DNA from: Tubiluchus corallicola
Taxonomy: Eukaryota > Priapulida > Priapulimorpha > Priapulimorphida > Tubiluchidae
Assembly (NCBI GenBank): GCA_030141605.1
Contig: JAQGDQ010000164.1
Coordinates: forward strand, 223,694-287,693
DNA length: 64,000 nt
Direction: 5' to 3'
The position numbers and the translations under genes were made by a program. The notes beneath the pieces were generated by a model. The model saw only the letters and a program-made list of their open reading frames with translations, did not search any database and had not been told where the DNA came from. Positions 1 to 11,531 of this stretch are shown here, one piece after another. The first letter of the stretch is position 1, and each line of letters begins with the position of its first letter.

Positions 1-3000
1 TATTTAGATAAAGTATACTTTGCGTTAAATTGGGTGCAACAATCTAATCATGGCACGGCATGGTGGAACGATAAATGGTCACTACCACGATGTAAATATC
101 AGTCATATGATATAGAAAGTAATTTACGTAAAACTAAACTTATTAGACCTTACTTGCCTATTCTTTGTAAGTAAGGAGCTTGACCAAGGTCCCCGTTTCT
201 CCTCCCAGCCTTAATCAGCCTAGTAAAAGTTTAAATTATTTTCATTCAGTTTCGTTTCTGTGAACTCGTGTGGGCTGTGTGCAGCTCTTCGCATGATTTG
301 GCATGAGGTTTTGGCCCCTAAGCTACCAACTGCCTTCCTATGATAAATAATTATTGCAAAATTTTACATTTGCATGCATTATGCCCAACAATATCATCAT
401 CATCATCATTATCAACAGTGTTCATGTTTCATGCCAAATCATCCCAGAACTCACCACGAGGAGGTGGCTGCACTTGAGTTCCACCTAACTAACTTAATTA
501 AAGGTAATAATAAGATATTATCTAATAGATCGATTAAATAATTACCATAATAAATTTGTCAAAAAAATTAATCCAGCATTGCCTACTTGCAGTTGAAGTC
601 TAACTATGAAAGGAGAAAGGAACTGATGTTAAAAGAGCAATACTAGCTAAAAGTTAGTAAGTCTATTGTTCTACATAATATACAATGTACTAACTTAGGT
701 GTAACATTCTAATCATGGCACGACGTGGTGGAACGATAAATGGTCACTACCATGATGTGAATATGAGTGATCAGATATAGTAGATGTAGGTAAACGTAAA
801 CATATTTAGATAAAGTATACATTGCGTTAAATTAGGTGCAACAATCTAATCATGGCACGACATGGTGGAATGATAAATGGTCACTACCATGATGTAAATA
901 TGAGTCATATGATATACCAAGTAATTTAAGTAAAACTAAACATATTAGACCTTACTTGCCTATTCTTTGTAAGTAAAGAGCTTGACCAAGGTCCCTATTT
1001 CTCTTCCCAGCCTTAATCAGCCTAGTAAGAGTTTAAATTGTTTTCATTCAGTTTCATTTCTGTGAACTCGTGTGTGCTGTGTGCAGCTCTTCGCATAATT
1101 TGGCATGAGGTTTTGGCCCCTAAGCTACCAACTGCCTAACTAATGCCGCGATGCTTCCACAATATCATCATCATCATCATTATCAATATAGTGTTCATAC
1201 TTAGTGCTAACCATCCAGAACTCCACTAATGATGAGGCAGCTGCAATTTGGAGTTCCAGCCGCAATCACTTGTGAATGAAGGTAATAATAAGACATTATC
1301 TAATAGATCAGATTAAATAATTTTTCATTTAGTAATAAATTGTCAAAAAATTAGTCCAGTAATGTCACTTCTTGTAAAGTTGAAGTCTAACAATTATATG
1401 AGAAAGACAACCGATATACAGTATTAGATTTTTAAAAGTTAGTAAGTCTATTGTTCTACATAATATACAATGTACTAACTTAGGTGTAACATTCTAATCA
1501 TGGCACGACGTGGTGGAACGATAAATGGTCACTACCATGATGTGAATATGAGTGATAAGATATAGTAGATGTAGGTAAACGTAAACATATTTAGATAAAG
1601 TATACATTGCGTTAAATTGGGTGCAACAATCTAATCATGGCACGACATGGTGGAACGATAAATGGTCACTACCATGATATGAATATGAGTGATAAGATAT
1701 ACCAAGTAATTTAAGTAAAACTAAACGTATTAGACCTGACTTGCCTATTCTTTGTAAGTAAAGAGCTTGACCAAGGTCCCCGTTTCTCTTCCCAGCCTTA
1801 ATCAGCCTAGTAAAAGTTTAAGATATTTTCATTCAGTTTCGTTTCTGTGAACTCGTGTGGTCTGTGTGCAGCTCTTTGCATGATTTGGCATGAGGTTTTG
1901 GCCCCTAAGCTACCAACTGCCTAACTAATGTGCATGCATTATGCCCAACAACATCATCATCATTATTATCAACAGTGTTCATGTCTCATGCCAAATCATC
2001 CCAGAACTCACCACGAGGAGGTGGCTGCACTTGAGTTCCACCTAACTAACTTACTTAAAGGTAATAATAAGATATTATCTAATAGATCGATTAAATAATT
2101 ACCATAATAAATTTGTAAAAAAAATTAATCCAGCATTGCCTACTTGCAGTTGAAGTCTAACTACGAAAGGAGAAAGGAACTGATGTTAAAAGAGCAATAC
2201 TAGCTAAAAGTTAGTAAGTCTATTGTTCTACATAATATACAATGTACTAACTTAGGTGTAACATTCTAATCATGGCACGACGTGGTGGAACGATAAATGG
2301 TCACTACCATGATATGAATATGAGTGATAAGATATAGTAGATGTAGGTAAATGTAAACATATTTAGATAAAGTATACATTGTGTTAAATTAGGTGCAACA
2401 TTCTAATCATGGCACGGCATGGTGGAACGATAAATGGTCACTACCACGATGTAAATATCAGTCATATGATATAGAAAGTAATTTACGTAAAACTAAACTT
2501 ATTAGACCTTACTTGCCTATTCTTTGTAAGTAAGGAGCTTGACCAAGGTCCCCGTTTCTCCTCCCAGCCTTAATCAGCCTAGTAAAAGTTTAAATTATTT
2601 TCATTCAGTTTCGTTTCTGTGAACTCGTGTGGGCTGTGTGCAGCTCTTCGCATGATTTGGCATGAGGTTTTGGCCCCTAAGCTACCAACTGCCTTCCTAT
2701 GATAAATAATTATTGCAAAATTTTACATTTGCATGCATTATGCCCAACAATATCATCATCATCATCATTATCAACAGTGTTCATGTTTCATGCCAAATCA
2801 TCCCAGAACTCACCACGAGGAGGTGGCTGCACTTGAGTTCCACCTAACTAACTTACTTAAAGGTAATAATAAGATATTATCTAATAGATCGATTAAATAA
2901 TTACCATAATAAATTTGTCAAAAAAATTAATCCAGCATTGCCTACTTGCAGTTGAAGTCTAACTACGAAAGGAGAAAGGAACTGATGTTAAAAGAGCAAT

Positions 3001-4140
3001 ACTAGCTAAAAGTTAGTAAGTCTATTGTTCTACATAATATACAATGTACTAACTTAGGTGTAACATTCTAATCATGGCACGACGTGGTGGAACGATAAAT
3101 GGTCACTACCATGATGTGAATATGAGTGATAAGATATAGTAGATGTAGGTAAACGTAAACATATTTAGATAAAGTATACATTGCGTTAAATTAGGTGCAA
3201 CAATCTAATCATGGCACGACATGGTGGAATGATAAATGGTCACTACCATGATGTAAATATGAGTCATATGATATACCAAGTAATTTAAGTAAAACTAAAC
3301 ATATTAGACCTTACTTGCCTATTCTTTGTAAGTAAAGAGCTTGACCAAGGTCCCCATTTCTCTTCCCAGCCTTAATCAGCCTAGTAAGAGTTTAAATTGT
3401 TTTCATTCAGTTTCATTTCTGTGAACTCGTGTGTGCTGTGTGCAGCTCTTCGCATAATTTGGCATGAGGTTTTGGCCCCTAAGCTACCAACTGCCTAACT
3501 ATGATAAATAATTATTGCAAAATTTTACATTTGCATGCATTATGCGCTACAATATCATCATCATCATTGTCAACAGTGTTCATGTTTCATGCCAAATCAT
3601 CCCAGAACTCACCACGAGGAGGTGGCTGCACTTGAGTTCCACCTAACTAACTTAATTAAAGGTAATAATAAGATATTACCTATAGATCGATTAAATAATT
3701 ACCGTAATAAATTTGTCAAAAAAATTAATCCAGCACTGCCTACTTGCAGTTGAAGTCTAACTACGAAAGGAGAAAGGAACTGATGTTAAAAGAGCAATAC
3801 TCGCTAAAAGTTAGTAAGTCTATTGTTCTACATAATATACAATGTACAAACTTAGGTGTAACATTCTAATCATGGCTCGACGTGGTGGAACGATAAATGG
3901 NNNNNNNNNNNNNNNNNNNNNNNNNNNNNNNNNNNNNNNNNNNNNNNNNNNNNNNNNNNNNNNNNNNNNNNNNNNNNNNNNNNNNNNNNNNNNNNNNNNN
4001 AACGATAAATGGTCACTACCATGATGTGAATATGAGTGTTGATATACCAAGTAATTTAAGTAACACTAAACATATTAAACCTTACTTGAGACAGAAATTA
4101 TTTATTATTAGAGCTGAGAAGAAATTTATAACTTCAGATC
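1..4140. repeat. Satellite array, ~786-bp monomers in a 2359-bp higher-order repeat
   Basis: A marker word (cgacgtggtg) recurs at 721, 1507, 2278, 3080 and 3878, so monomers are 771-802 bp. At least seven landmarks spread over positions 1-1139 recur exactly 2359 bp further on (for example 721/3080, 541/2900 and 1081/3440). Three monomers therefore form a higher-order unit, and the two copies diverge at about 1139/3498. Each monomer carries two related blocks about 137 bp apart, each containing the sequence tggtcactaccatgatg or a near variant, plus a short (cat)n run. No credible protein is encoded; the open frames near 3535 and 3842 are repeat artefacts. The array is cut by the window's left edge. 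Confidence 0.95.
3901..4000. other. Assembly gap of 100 N inside the satellite
   Basis: Exactly 100 unknown bases interrupt the fifth monomer. Satellite sequence resumes on both sides, so the true array length is probably not represented. Confidence 0.98.
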
Positions 4141-5750
4141 ATTGAAGCCCAAGTTGGCACGTATAAATGATTGAACGGTAACCTGCATCTCTAAATAGAT
4201 TTGCGCATGTTGTAGCAAATAAGCTAGATGGCCTTGGTCAGCTGAGACCTAGCCGCAGGCCTGAACCCATCCGTGGGAATCCGTAACGACTGTCATGATT
4301 ATGAGTAAGCCAGCACATCAGTAGTAACCTCATACTTAGGCAAAAGGTTTTCAGAATTTTTCAGGCAAAATGATTTCTTTTCTGGGCAGTTTTTATAAAC
4401 CTCAATGAGATCTTTAAAAATAAGCCAAATATGGTCAAAACTTAGATTAGACATCAATGTAATGTTAGTTAATTTTACCCTATTTTTCTGCTTGTAATTC
4501 GGGCATTTAATGTAAGGGTTGCTGATGGAATGGAGCAATCAAATTTATTCCATTTGCATAGCCTAACGAATGGAAAAATGCAAAAACTGAGTAAATCTTG
4601 CAGACGAGCACATGATCAATTAATATAGAAAAAATACATCACAGGCATGATGTTTGTATGTTCAAAGGCAAGCGACACAATATATTTGTTGCTTAGTTAT
4701 TGTAAAGCAAGGCTAACTGGCTTAGTTTCTTTATTATACTTATGTCTCGGTATTTTGTAGTGCTTTGAAACTTCGTCTCTACATTTTGTTTACATTTAAA
4801 AGTCATTTTTCCCTACTTGAAGTGTAAATTTTGTGTAAAAATAGCTGCAGCTCTTGCAAATTTGTGTTTATGAAAAAGTGAAATCAGTTTATTTGCTGGT
4901 TAGATATTATTTGTGACTGTCATGTTGTTTAGTTTACTGACAATTGTTATCCAGTATCTGGTGTTGTTCTGAATCCCGCTGGGTATGCTTACATCACAGT
5001 GGAGGCGGAGCAATAGACCAATATATGTGACGTCAATTACCTAGATGCTCGATATCCTGTCTGTCCAGCTTCAAACACAGCACAGCCTTATTATAAACTT
5101 GAGGACTTGAGGTGAGCATTGAGGTGAGTGCCTGGTTATGTTTCTGCTGAATGTGTAATCTTACGTCATTGACTTCACATCTTGTGATGAAGTTTTCCAA
5201 TTTTTTCTATTGATACTGCCATTGTACAATGTTGTATATCCTGTTACAGGAAAACACCTTTAGATTTGTGGCTGAGGAATCATCCATGTTAATGTTTCTG
5301 TTGATTTTTTGCATGTTTGCAGCTTCGGTTTTTTCCGCATTTTCGATTTTTGTGTTCAGCAGAAAAGATTTAGTCAATTTTGCATCACTAAGCTAAGATC
5401 CCATTAAGTTTTTGTTTCATGTGGAGGTCACCACATCTGTATTTTTGCTATTTAGTTCTAAATTCTGCACATTCTTTCAGTGCATATTACTTTCATTGTT
5501 TTACCACATTTCCAAGACTGTAACCCTCAAATAGCCCTGACCATCACTTGGACTGCCTCCGTCACCAGTCATAGAAATATGAGTCGAATTTGTATCTACT
5601 GTTGTAGTCGTAAGAGCATCACATACCAGCGTCTGGATCAACATTGTCCATGCCCGTAACCATCACTTCTGACTGCTTAGTTTTCAGGTTTAGATTCGGG
5701 TTCAGTGCTTTTGACACGTTTATCTCAGAGTAAGTTGCCAAAAAAAGGCT
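4141..5750. other. Intergenic sequence, no gene recognised
   Basis: AT-rich, no recognisable exon. A CRE-like TGACGTCA lies near 5030 (tgacgtcaatt) in isolation. The 79-codon minus frame at 4299-4538 has no recognisable motif and is treated as chance. Confidence 0.5.
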
Positions 5751-5751
5751 A

Positions 5752-6039
5752 TCAATCGGCTATCACATTAACCAGCACTGTCAAACTATACACGAATATT
5801 TGTCGTATTATCTTTTTCCTTATTTCATAAAGAAAGTTTTTAGCATCATTAAGATTGTCTCCAAATAACAACCAGTTAATTTTCTCCTCTGCAGTATTTC
5901 CTTGCCAATTTATCTTCTCTCTTTCTTGATCATAAAATGAGCAATGTAGTAACACATGCTTCAAATCTTCAATACTATCATTATATTGACAAACTCTTTG
6001 ATTTTCAAGATTTCGGAATATAACCTCAGCAGCGTACAA
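5752..6039 (-). pseudogene. C-terminal remnant of a LINE reverse transcriptase ORF
   Basis: The 95-codon minus frame has the signature found at the end of many non-LTR retrotransposon ORF2 proteins: a Cys, then an acidic ED, then HVLLHCSFYDQERE, which corresponds to the usual H-x4-C-P-x-Y-x3-R block. The second Cys of the expected C-x2-C pair is missing. No upstream reverse transcriptase is visible, so this is an isolated 3' fragment. It resembles the tail of the larger minus-strand LINE at 16.5-18.1 kb but is not close enough to call the same family. Confidence 0.6.
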
Positions 6040-6289
6040 GAGCCTACTTAGAAAAGCTAAACAAAACTTGGCACAAAAGCAATCTTAGAAAATTGCTTAT
6101 GTATTTCATGATAGCATCTCTGATAGACTTACCAAATGCCTTGAAGATGTCAAGCTTTATTAACTTAGCTTCGAGTATAGCACATCAGTAATGAATCAAG
6201 AACAGAGAAAGCTCATGCAGTACGTAGCAAAAAGTTGTTTATTATTATTAAAGGCAAATGCTGATTAATATGACTTGGCAGGCTTTACC

Positions 6290-6322
6290 AATGACAATGA
6301 CAATGACAATGACAATGATAAT
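6290..6322. repeat. Short atgaca microsatellite
   Basis: About five tandem copies of a six-base unit (atgaca / atgata). Confidence 0.8.
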
Positions 6323-6614
6323 ACTTTTCTCACTCTTGCAATTATTTAAAGGAATAAATTAACTGAAGTAAGCTAATTTCCATAAGGACCGAAAACATAC
6401 AAATGTAGAAAAGCCTAGCCAGCGCACAAGGCAGTTTGGGTTTGCATCTTTTTAAGAAGAGCAGTCATGTCATTCCATCTTGCTCAGACAGTGTACTTAG
6501 ATTCAGCATTAAAATCATGGAAGCAACTTTTCTAGGTGTGATGCACAGTCAAAGACTGAAGAATCGATTTGTGGCAATGACTGCCGTATTACGACTCAGC
6601 TTTGGTAGTTATAT

Positions 6615-6890
6615 AGGATAGGATAATTACGTTAGGTAGACGAATTAAACCACTTTATGTGAAGTTAAATTACTAATTTGTTCTGTTTAATTAAGTAACT
6701 TCTCCCTATCAATAATATTTTGTCTATTTTGTTTTTATTAATTTTGCATCCCTAAGTTTTGCCGAACACATTATGTAGTTATAAATCAATCTAATCTGAC
6801 ACTCTATTAACTTACATGAGATTTTGTCGAAATAATAAGAGTTGACATTAATTAAACTAAAGACCACAAAATTATTTGTTTACAATTATC
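6615..6890. repeat. Dispersed AT-rich repeat, copy 1 of 3
   Basis: Related sequence recurs at 11238-11515 and 14553-14760. Shared words include ggataattacgt near the left side, a block around tagttataaat, and aataagagttg(a/g)cattaatta near the right. No coding capacity. In copy 2 a LINE fragment has inserted into its right part. Confidence 0.7.
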
Positions 6891-7816
6891 CAAAATGAAG
6901 TAGGAAAAGTTACTACTTACATGTCGCAAATTTTCTACTTAACGATGTGTCTAACAAAATGCAACACTGTTGTGCTATGAAAACTATATTTATTATTACT
7001 AATGTAATGAAACCTGTCAATGTTCTCTAAGTCAACCAACAGCCTTGCCCAGGTAAATACAGATAAGTACAGGTGAATGGTCATAGTCAAGTAATCAACA
7101 AGATACATGGCAAAATTCCCATTACCGCCCCCTTAAATGCGACGTCACAGAGCATTTTCCATTTGCAATTCATTTACTTACTGCTTCTCTCAGTCATGCA
7201 TAACTAGTTGATGTAACATTTCAGTGAACATTCTTGAATCTTTAAGGTAGCTGTCTGGACAATTCTATGGCTAGGATGTACTTCTTGTACTTTTCGAAGG
7301 CATCAATAACTTCTAGGAGTATATTCGTCTTTTTATGAGTATCACGTCTTCTATGCGAATTAGCTCTTTCAACTTGCTCCATTTGAATTGTACTTAAAGT
7401 AGGAGAAGATATTCCTTAAGCCATCTTCTCCAAAATGTGTAAGCCATATGTTGGATTTGCTGCCAAAGTTTTCTGTAAATCTCAAAGCTGCTAAAGCCCC
7501 TGGAGCGATTTGATTAAGGTGTCAGTGCTTCACTGAGAGAGGTTGAAGAATTCAACACGTGAATAATTCCCACCCGTATGGGTCTACTTAAAGTCCAACC
7601 CAAGCCTATCTTGGTGCATGGGGTGCTGAATGTGCCGGCTTTGTCTAACTTCCAGGGCATCGGAGTGAAGAGTGGTAAATCTTCCATGTATGACCACTTA
7701 AGGGTGTATGTGCTTCTCTAAAAATTGGATCAGAAAATCGGTTGATACAATAAGTTGATACAACTATTTCGCTATCTCTACTGCTGACCTTAACACAAAA
7801 GGCAAAACTACATTGT
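6891..7816. other. Intergenic sequence, nothing recognised
   Basis: No exon-like frame or tandem structure was found in this stretch before the minisatellite begins. Confidence 0.4.
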
Positions 7817-8598
7817 GTTCTTGGCTGCTATCAAATGTAACACATTGTCTTGTTGGCTGCTATCAAATGTAACACATTGTCTTCTTGGCTGCTATCAAAT
7901 GTAACACATTGTATTCTTGGCTGCTATCAAATGTAACACATTGTATTCTTGGCTGCTATCAAATGTAACACATTGTCTTCTTGGCTGCTATCAAATGTAA
8001 CACATTGTCTTCTTGGCTGCTATCAAATGTAACACATTGTCTTCTTGGCTGCTATCAAATGTAACACATTGTCTTCTTGGCTGCTATCAAATGTAACACA
8101 TTGTCTTCTTGGCTGCTATCAAATGTAACACATTGTCTTCTTGGCTGCTATCAAATGTAACACATTGTCTTCTTGGCTGCTATCAAATGTAACACATTGT
8201 CTTCTTGGCTGCTATCAAATGTAACACATTGTCTTCTTGGCTGCTATCAAATGTAACACATTGTCTTCTTGGCTGCTATCAAATGTAACACATTGTCTTC
8301 TTGGCTGCTATCAAATGTAACACATTGTCTTCTTGGCTGCTATCAAATGTAACACATTGTCTTCTTGGCTGCTATCAAATGTAACACATTGTCTTCTTGG
8401 CTGCTATCAAATGTAACACATTGTCTTCTTGGCTGCTATCAAATGTAACACATTGTCTTCTTGGCTGCTATCAAATGTAACACATTGTATTCTTGGCTGC
8501 TATCAAATGTAACACATTGTATTCTTGGCTGCTATCAAATGTAACACATTGTATTCTTGGCTGCTATAAAATGTAACACATTGTATTCTTGGCTTCTA
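7817..8598. repeat. 32-bp minisatellite, 24 full units plus a partial unit
   Basis: Unit starts fall at 7817 + 32n without a single insertion or deletion (checked at 7849, 7881, 7913, 8041, 8489 and 8585). Units begin with cttcttggctgc and end with acacattgt. Units at 7977-8488 (16 units) are the c-type. An a-type first base marks units at 7913 and 7945 and all units from 8489 to the end. The first two units and the last are the most divergent. Confidence 0.97.
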
Positions 8599-8599
8599 A

Positions 8600-9500
8600 T
8601 TGTTACTCTTCTGTGGTCTGGTTTTCTGTCATGAAGAAAGCCTCACGAAGTAAGACTGAGTGCTTCCACGAAGATGATAGTAAACAGCTTTGTGGTTTCC
8701 GTGACCCAAATGCTTAAAACAAAGTTAAATCTTCTTTGCGAATCAGACTTGGTTTGTTTACCTCTTAAATTGCCTGCAATTTTGTAACTGATTTTTTTTC
8801 TGAGCATAAACTGCATTATGTAAGCACAATTTTCTTCGAAAACTGCTCAAAACTTCAGCTGCAAATCTTTTCACTGTGCTTGCTTTTCCTGTGTGCTCTT
8901 AGTAATTTGCCTCTTTTTTGTTTCACTGATCAAGCAACCAAAACACGAGATGAGCAATTTCATCAGCTGCTTATTGAAGAAAGCTCACAGCATCATGTAT
9001 GTCACGATTTCTTCTTTCCCAATTTAAGTACTAGTGTCTGTCTGCCACCAGCTTCATTATTTAAAGGTTGACAGTTGTCTTATTTGCAAGCGGTTACTCC
9101 TAGTGTTAACTTTATTCAAGCAGTTTATTGAAGCTAAAGTATCTGTACATCTGCTCAGTAAATCAGCACAGTTTTGTAGCTTCTCTCCCTTCTTGGGACA
9201 TTATGCTTCTAAAGCTGAGTATTTCTTTTATTCATGTTTGTGTGACCAAAAATCACCATAAGGCTGACTAAACATGTTGCCTGAGCAGATAATTTTGCTC
9301 ACTGATAGTTTTTCATGACTCGTGTAGGTACACTTTTCCCTTAATTGTTTTGTTTTTCCACTACATAGTTGTGAGAATCGGGCAAATCTAGCTGATTTGT
9401 CATCGGTATATCTCTCGACTCTTGCTTCGTTTTGATTCATAAAATTCCTCAAATGTAAACTGTTCACTATCAAAACGTTTCTACTTCTGCTTTAGAAAGC
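8600..9500. other. Stretch without a recognised gene
   Basis: Contains overlapping open frames on both strands (for example minus 9228-9473) without family motifs. The minus frame ends just before an aataaa word near 9222. It could be the 3' part of the retrocopy annotated next, but that is only a guess. Confidence 0.3.
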
Positions 9501-9544
9501 CCTTAAGTTTGATATGTATTGTGCTGTTGGGCCTGATTTTCCGG

Positions 9545-10415
9545 CATGAGTTTGGCTATTATAGTTAAATCGTCTTGCCAGGTGCCAACCTGTTTTTCAT
9601 CTAAGTTTGCTCTTTTGGCTGCACATCGGACTTGAAAGTGGGCACTGAAGCATTTAACTGAGAAGACCCCTTTAGACACCCAATCAATAAAAGACGGCAC
9701 ATGCAATAATACATTTCCAACCAGTGTCTGTGATAAAGTGTTATCGACGGCATTACACTCATTATTTTAAATACTGCCAAGGTTTTCCTTGCCCAATAAA
9801 ATCAATAATTTTGATATTATCACGAAAAGTTTGACTGCAGAAAGTTAGATGTAAGGCAGTTCTGTAAGAGTGTTCATATCATAATAGGTAAATGGCAGGT
9901 GGTTTGATTCCAATTAGCAACCCCAGTCATCATAACTACCATTCTCATTAGCTAAATATGATAATTGCTCATAATAAGTGTTCTGACTGAGTTTACAAAC
10001 ATGAACTCCAGAAATGAATTTATAGGGCCAGCTGATGTCGGGTGCAGGTGAAAACTTTTTGCTACCAAATAAATCATCAATGTTTTTAACGCAAATATCT
10101 AGTTTCCAGTCAGCATCCAGGAACACACATTTGGAAAACTTAGTCACCCGCCAGCTTTGTAGTTTTGCAAACATAATGCCAACTTCTGATCAACCCAGCA
10201 ACTCCACAAGAACACAAAATTCAGAGTCAAAAATTTTGACTTTCTCAACATGGTCAAATACCTGGTGAAATAGCAGCATCATTTTGTTTGAGATGCCATC
10301 CATTGTCATAACAAATAATTTGAGTGAAGTTTCTATCACTTTCAGGAAATTCTCTAGAACTATGGCACCCACAGCATATTCATCCCTTGTGGCTGGTGTG
10401 ACGTAGGCCTGATCA
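9545..10415 (-). pseudogene. Glycogenin-like pseudogene (GT8 family), intronless and broken
   Basis: Read right to left, the sequence follows the glycogenin catalytic domain. Near 10410 it gives NDQAYVTPATRDEYAVGA, then a frame through 10190. A TGA stands where glycogenins usually have an Arg, so a CGA to TGA change is likely. It continues in the same frame with FAKLQSWRVTKFSKCVFLDAD, which keeps the DxD metal-binding motif (DAD), then APDISWPYKFISGV. Reading breaks at about 9918. Later pieces are recognisable in shifted frames: HLPF near 9885 and FIGQGKPWQY near 9790. The position of the self-glucosylated Tyr appears lost. A weaker match to the C-terminal glycogenin block may lie at 9545-9640. 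The core 9775-10415 spans about 213 codons with no intron. Live glycogenin primes glycogen synthesis by self-glucosylation; this copy cannot make the full enzyme. Confidence 0.85.
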
Positions 10416-10534
10416 TTTATTTCAGTTTTTAGGAAATTTTCTTCAATCCAATTTTTGGCACTAGGTGGTACTACTAACTTGTCTGCCTGAATTTAATCGA
10501 AAAAGCAGCTGTCAGCACCTGAATGTTCATAATC

Positions 10535-11000
10535 ATATGCTATTTCATATTTTTAATTTTCTGATATATAAGATATTGTTTTCTAGTAGTACTCAATTGT
10601 TTCATCTTATTTTTCAAGTATTGCCTTGTTTTCTTCAAAAGCTGCTCCTCGTCATCAAATACTGATGCAGCCTGCAAAGGTTTTTCTTCTTTTCCTCTAG
10701 TTCTAACAATGCTTTGCAAAACGTCTGCCTTTTGGGATAAAGAAGCTGATTTTACCTTAGACTTGATTCGACATGATTTAACCTGGAAGTTGAGACTTGA
10801 CTTGTGCTATCTGTAAGTGAGACTTCTGCATTGGATGAGCACGCTCTTTTCACTGTGGACTTCTGAAGTTTAACTAGTTTAATTTTAGTTCCAGAGACTT
10901 TCAACCCTTTTGTCTACAACTATTTTTCAGCTGTTCCACAGTAAGGCTACCGAACTGATCTTGTGATATCTCAGCAATGAACTTGATTTTCAATTGATAA
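10535..11000 (-). pseudogene. Coding-like fragment with SAP-domain resemblance
   Basis: On the minus strand, at about 10960-10870, the reading LTVEQLKNSCRQKG followed after a one-base frame slip by LKVSGTKIKLVKL fits the SAP motif (Leu-rich helix, GL, SG-x-K, Leu helix), which usually binds scaffold or chromatin DNA. It continues through a Ser/Lys-rich stretch, a further frame slip near 10770, and a charged helix (FDDEEQLLKKTRQYLKNKMK) to a TAG near 10540. Just downstream on the same strand a frame open from about 10495 runs into the glycogenin-like sequence. Parent gene not recognised. Frame slips make it a pseudogene. Confidence 0.45.
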
Positions 11001-11237
11001 ATATTCAGGTCTCAGCTGTGATTTTTCTAGCAGCACACAAATAAGCCTCCTAAAATGCTGAATCTACATCAAAGCCTGACTTATTTAGTCCACATACTAT
11101 GCTCGCATAAGGTATACAACCCTGTTTTCTTGATCGTGAAGACTATAAATGACAGTACTAGAATCAATGACTACCATATTCCAACTCACTTTTCTGGTGT
11201 CTATAAAATAAAAAAGTCACTACAATTTTGTACTTGC

Positions 11238-11531
11238 AATGAGGATAATTACGTCAGTTCGACAAATTAAACCCATTTATATGACGCTAAGATAATGAAA
11301 TTTACTCCAATCTAATAAACTTTTCCATATCAATAATAATTTTTGATAATTTGTCTATTTTGTCACAGTTAATTTTGTAGTTCTAAATCTTACTAAACAC
11401 AATATCTAGTTATAAATAAACTTCGCTAGTCATCGATTAATAAGAGTTGGCATTAATTAGACTAAATTGCTGGATTATAAAAATACAATATAATTAAAAA
11501 ATATGTATTTACTTACATTGTATGTTTCCAT
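11238..11531. repeat. Dispersed AT-rich repeat, copy 2, split by a LINE insertion
   Basis: Matches the repeat at 6615-6890. It is interrupted after the word atgtttccat at 11522-11531; the same word recurs at 13007-13016 on the far side of the LINE. Confidence 0.65.

Noticed and set aside
3535-4145. Open frames of 60-82 codons around 3.5-4.1 kb
   Set aside because: They are satellite sequence or run through the N gap; the same bases in other monomers do not keep the frames.
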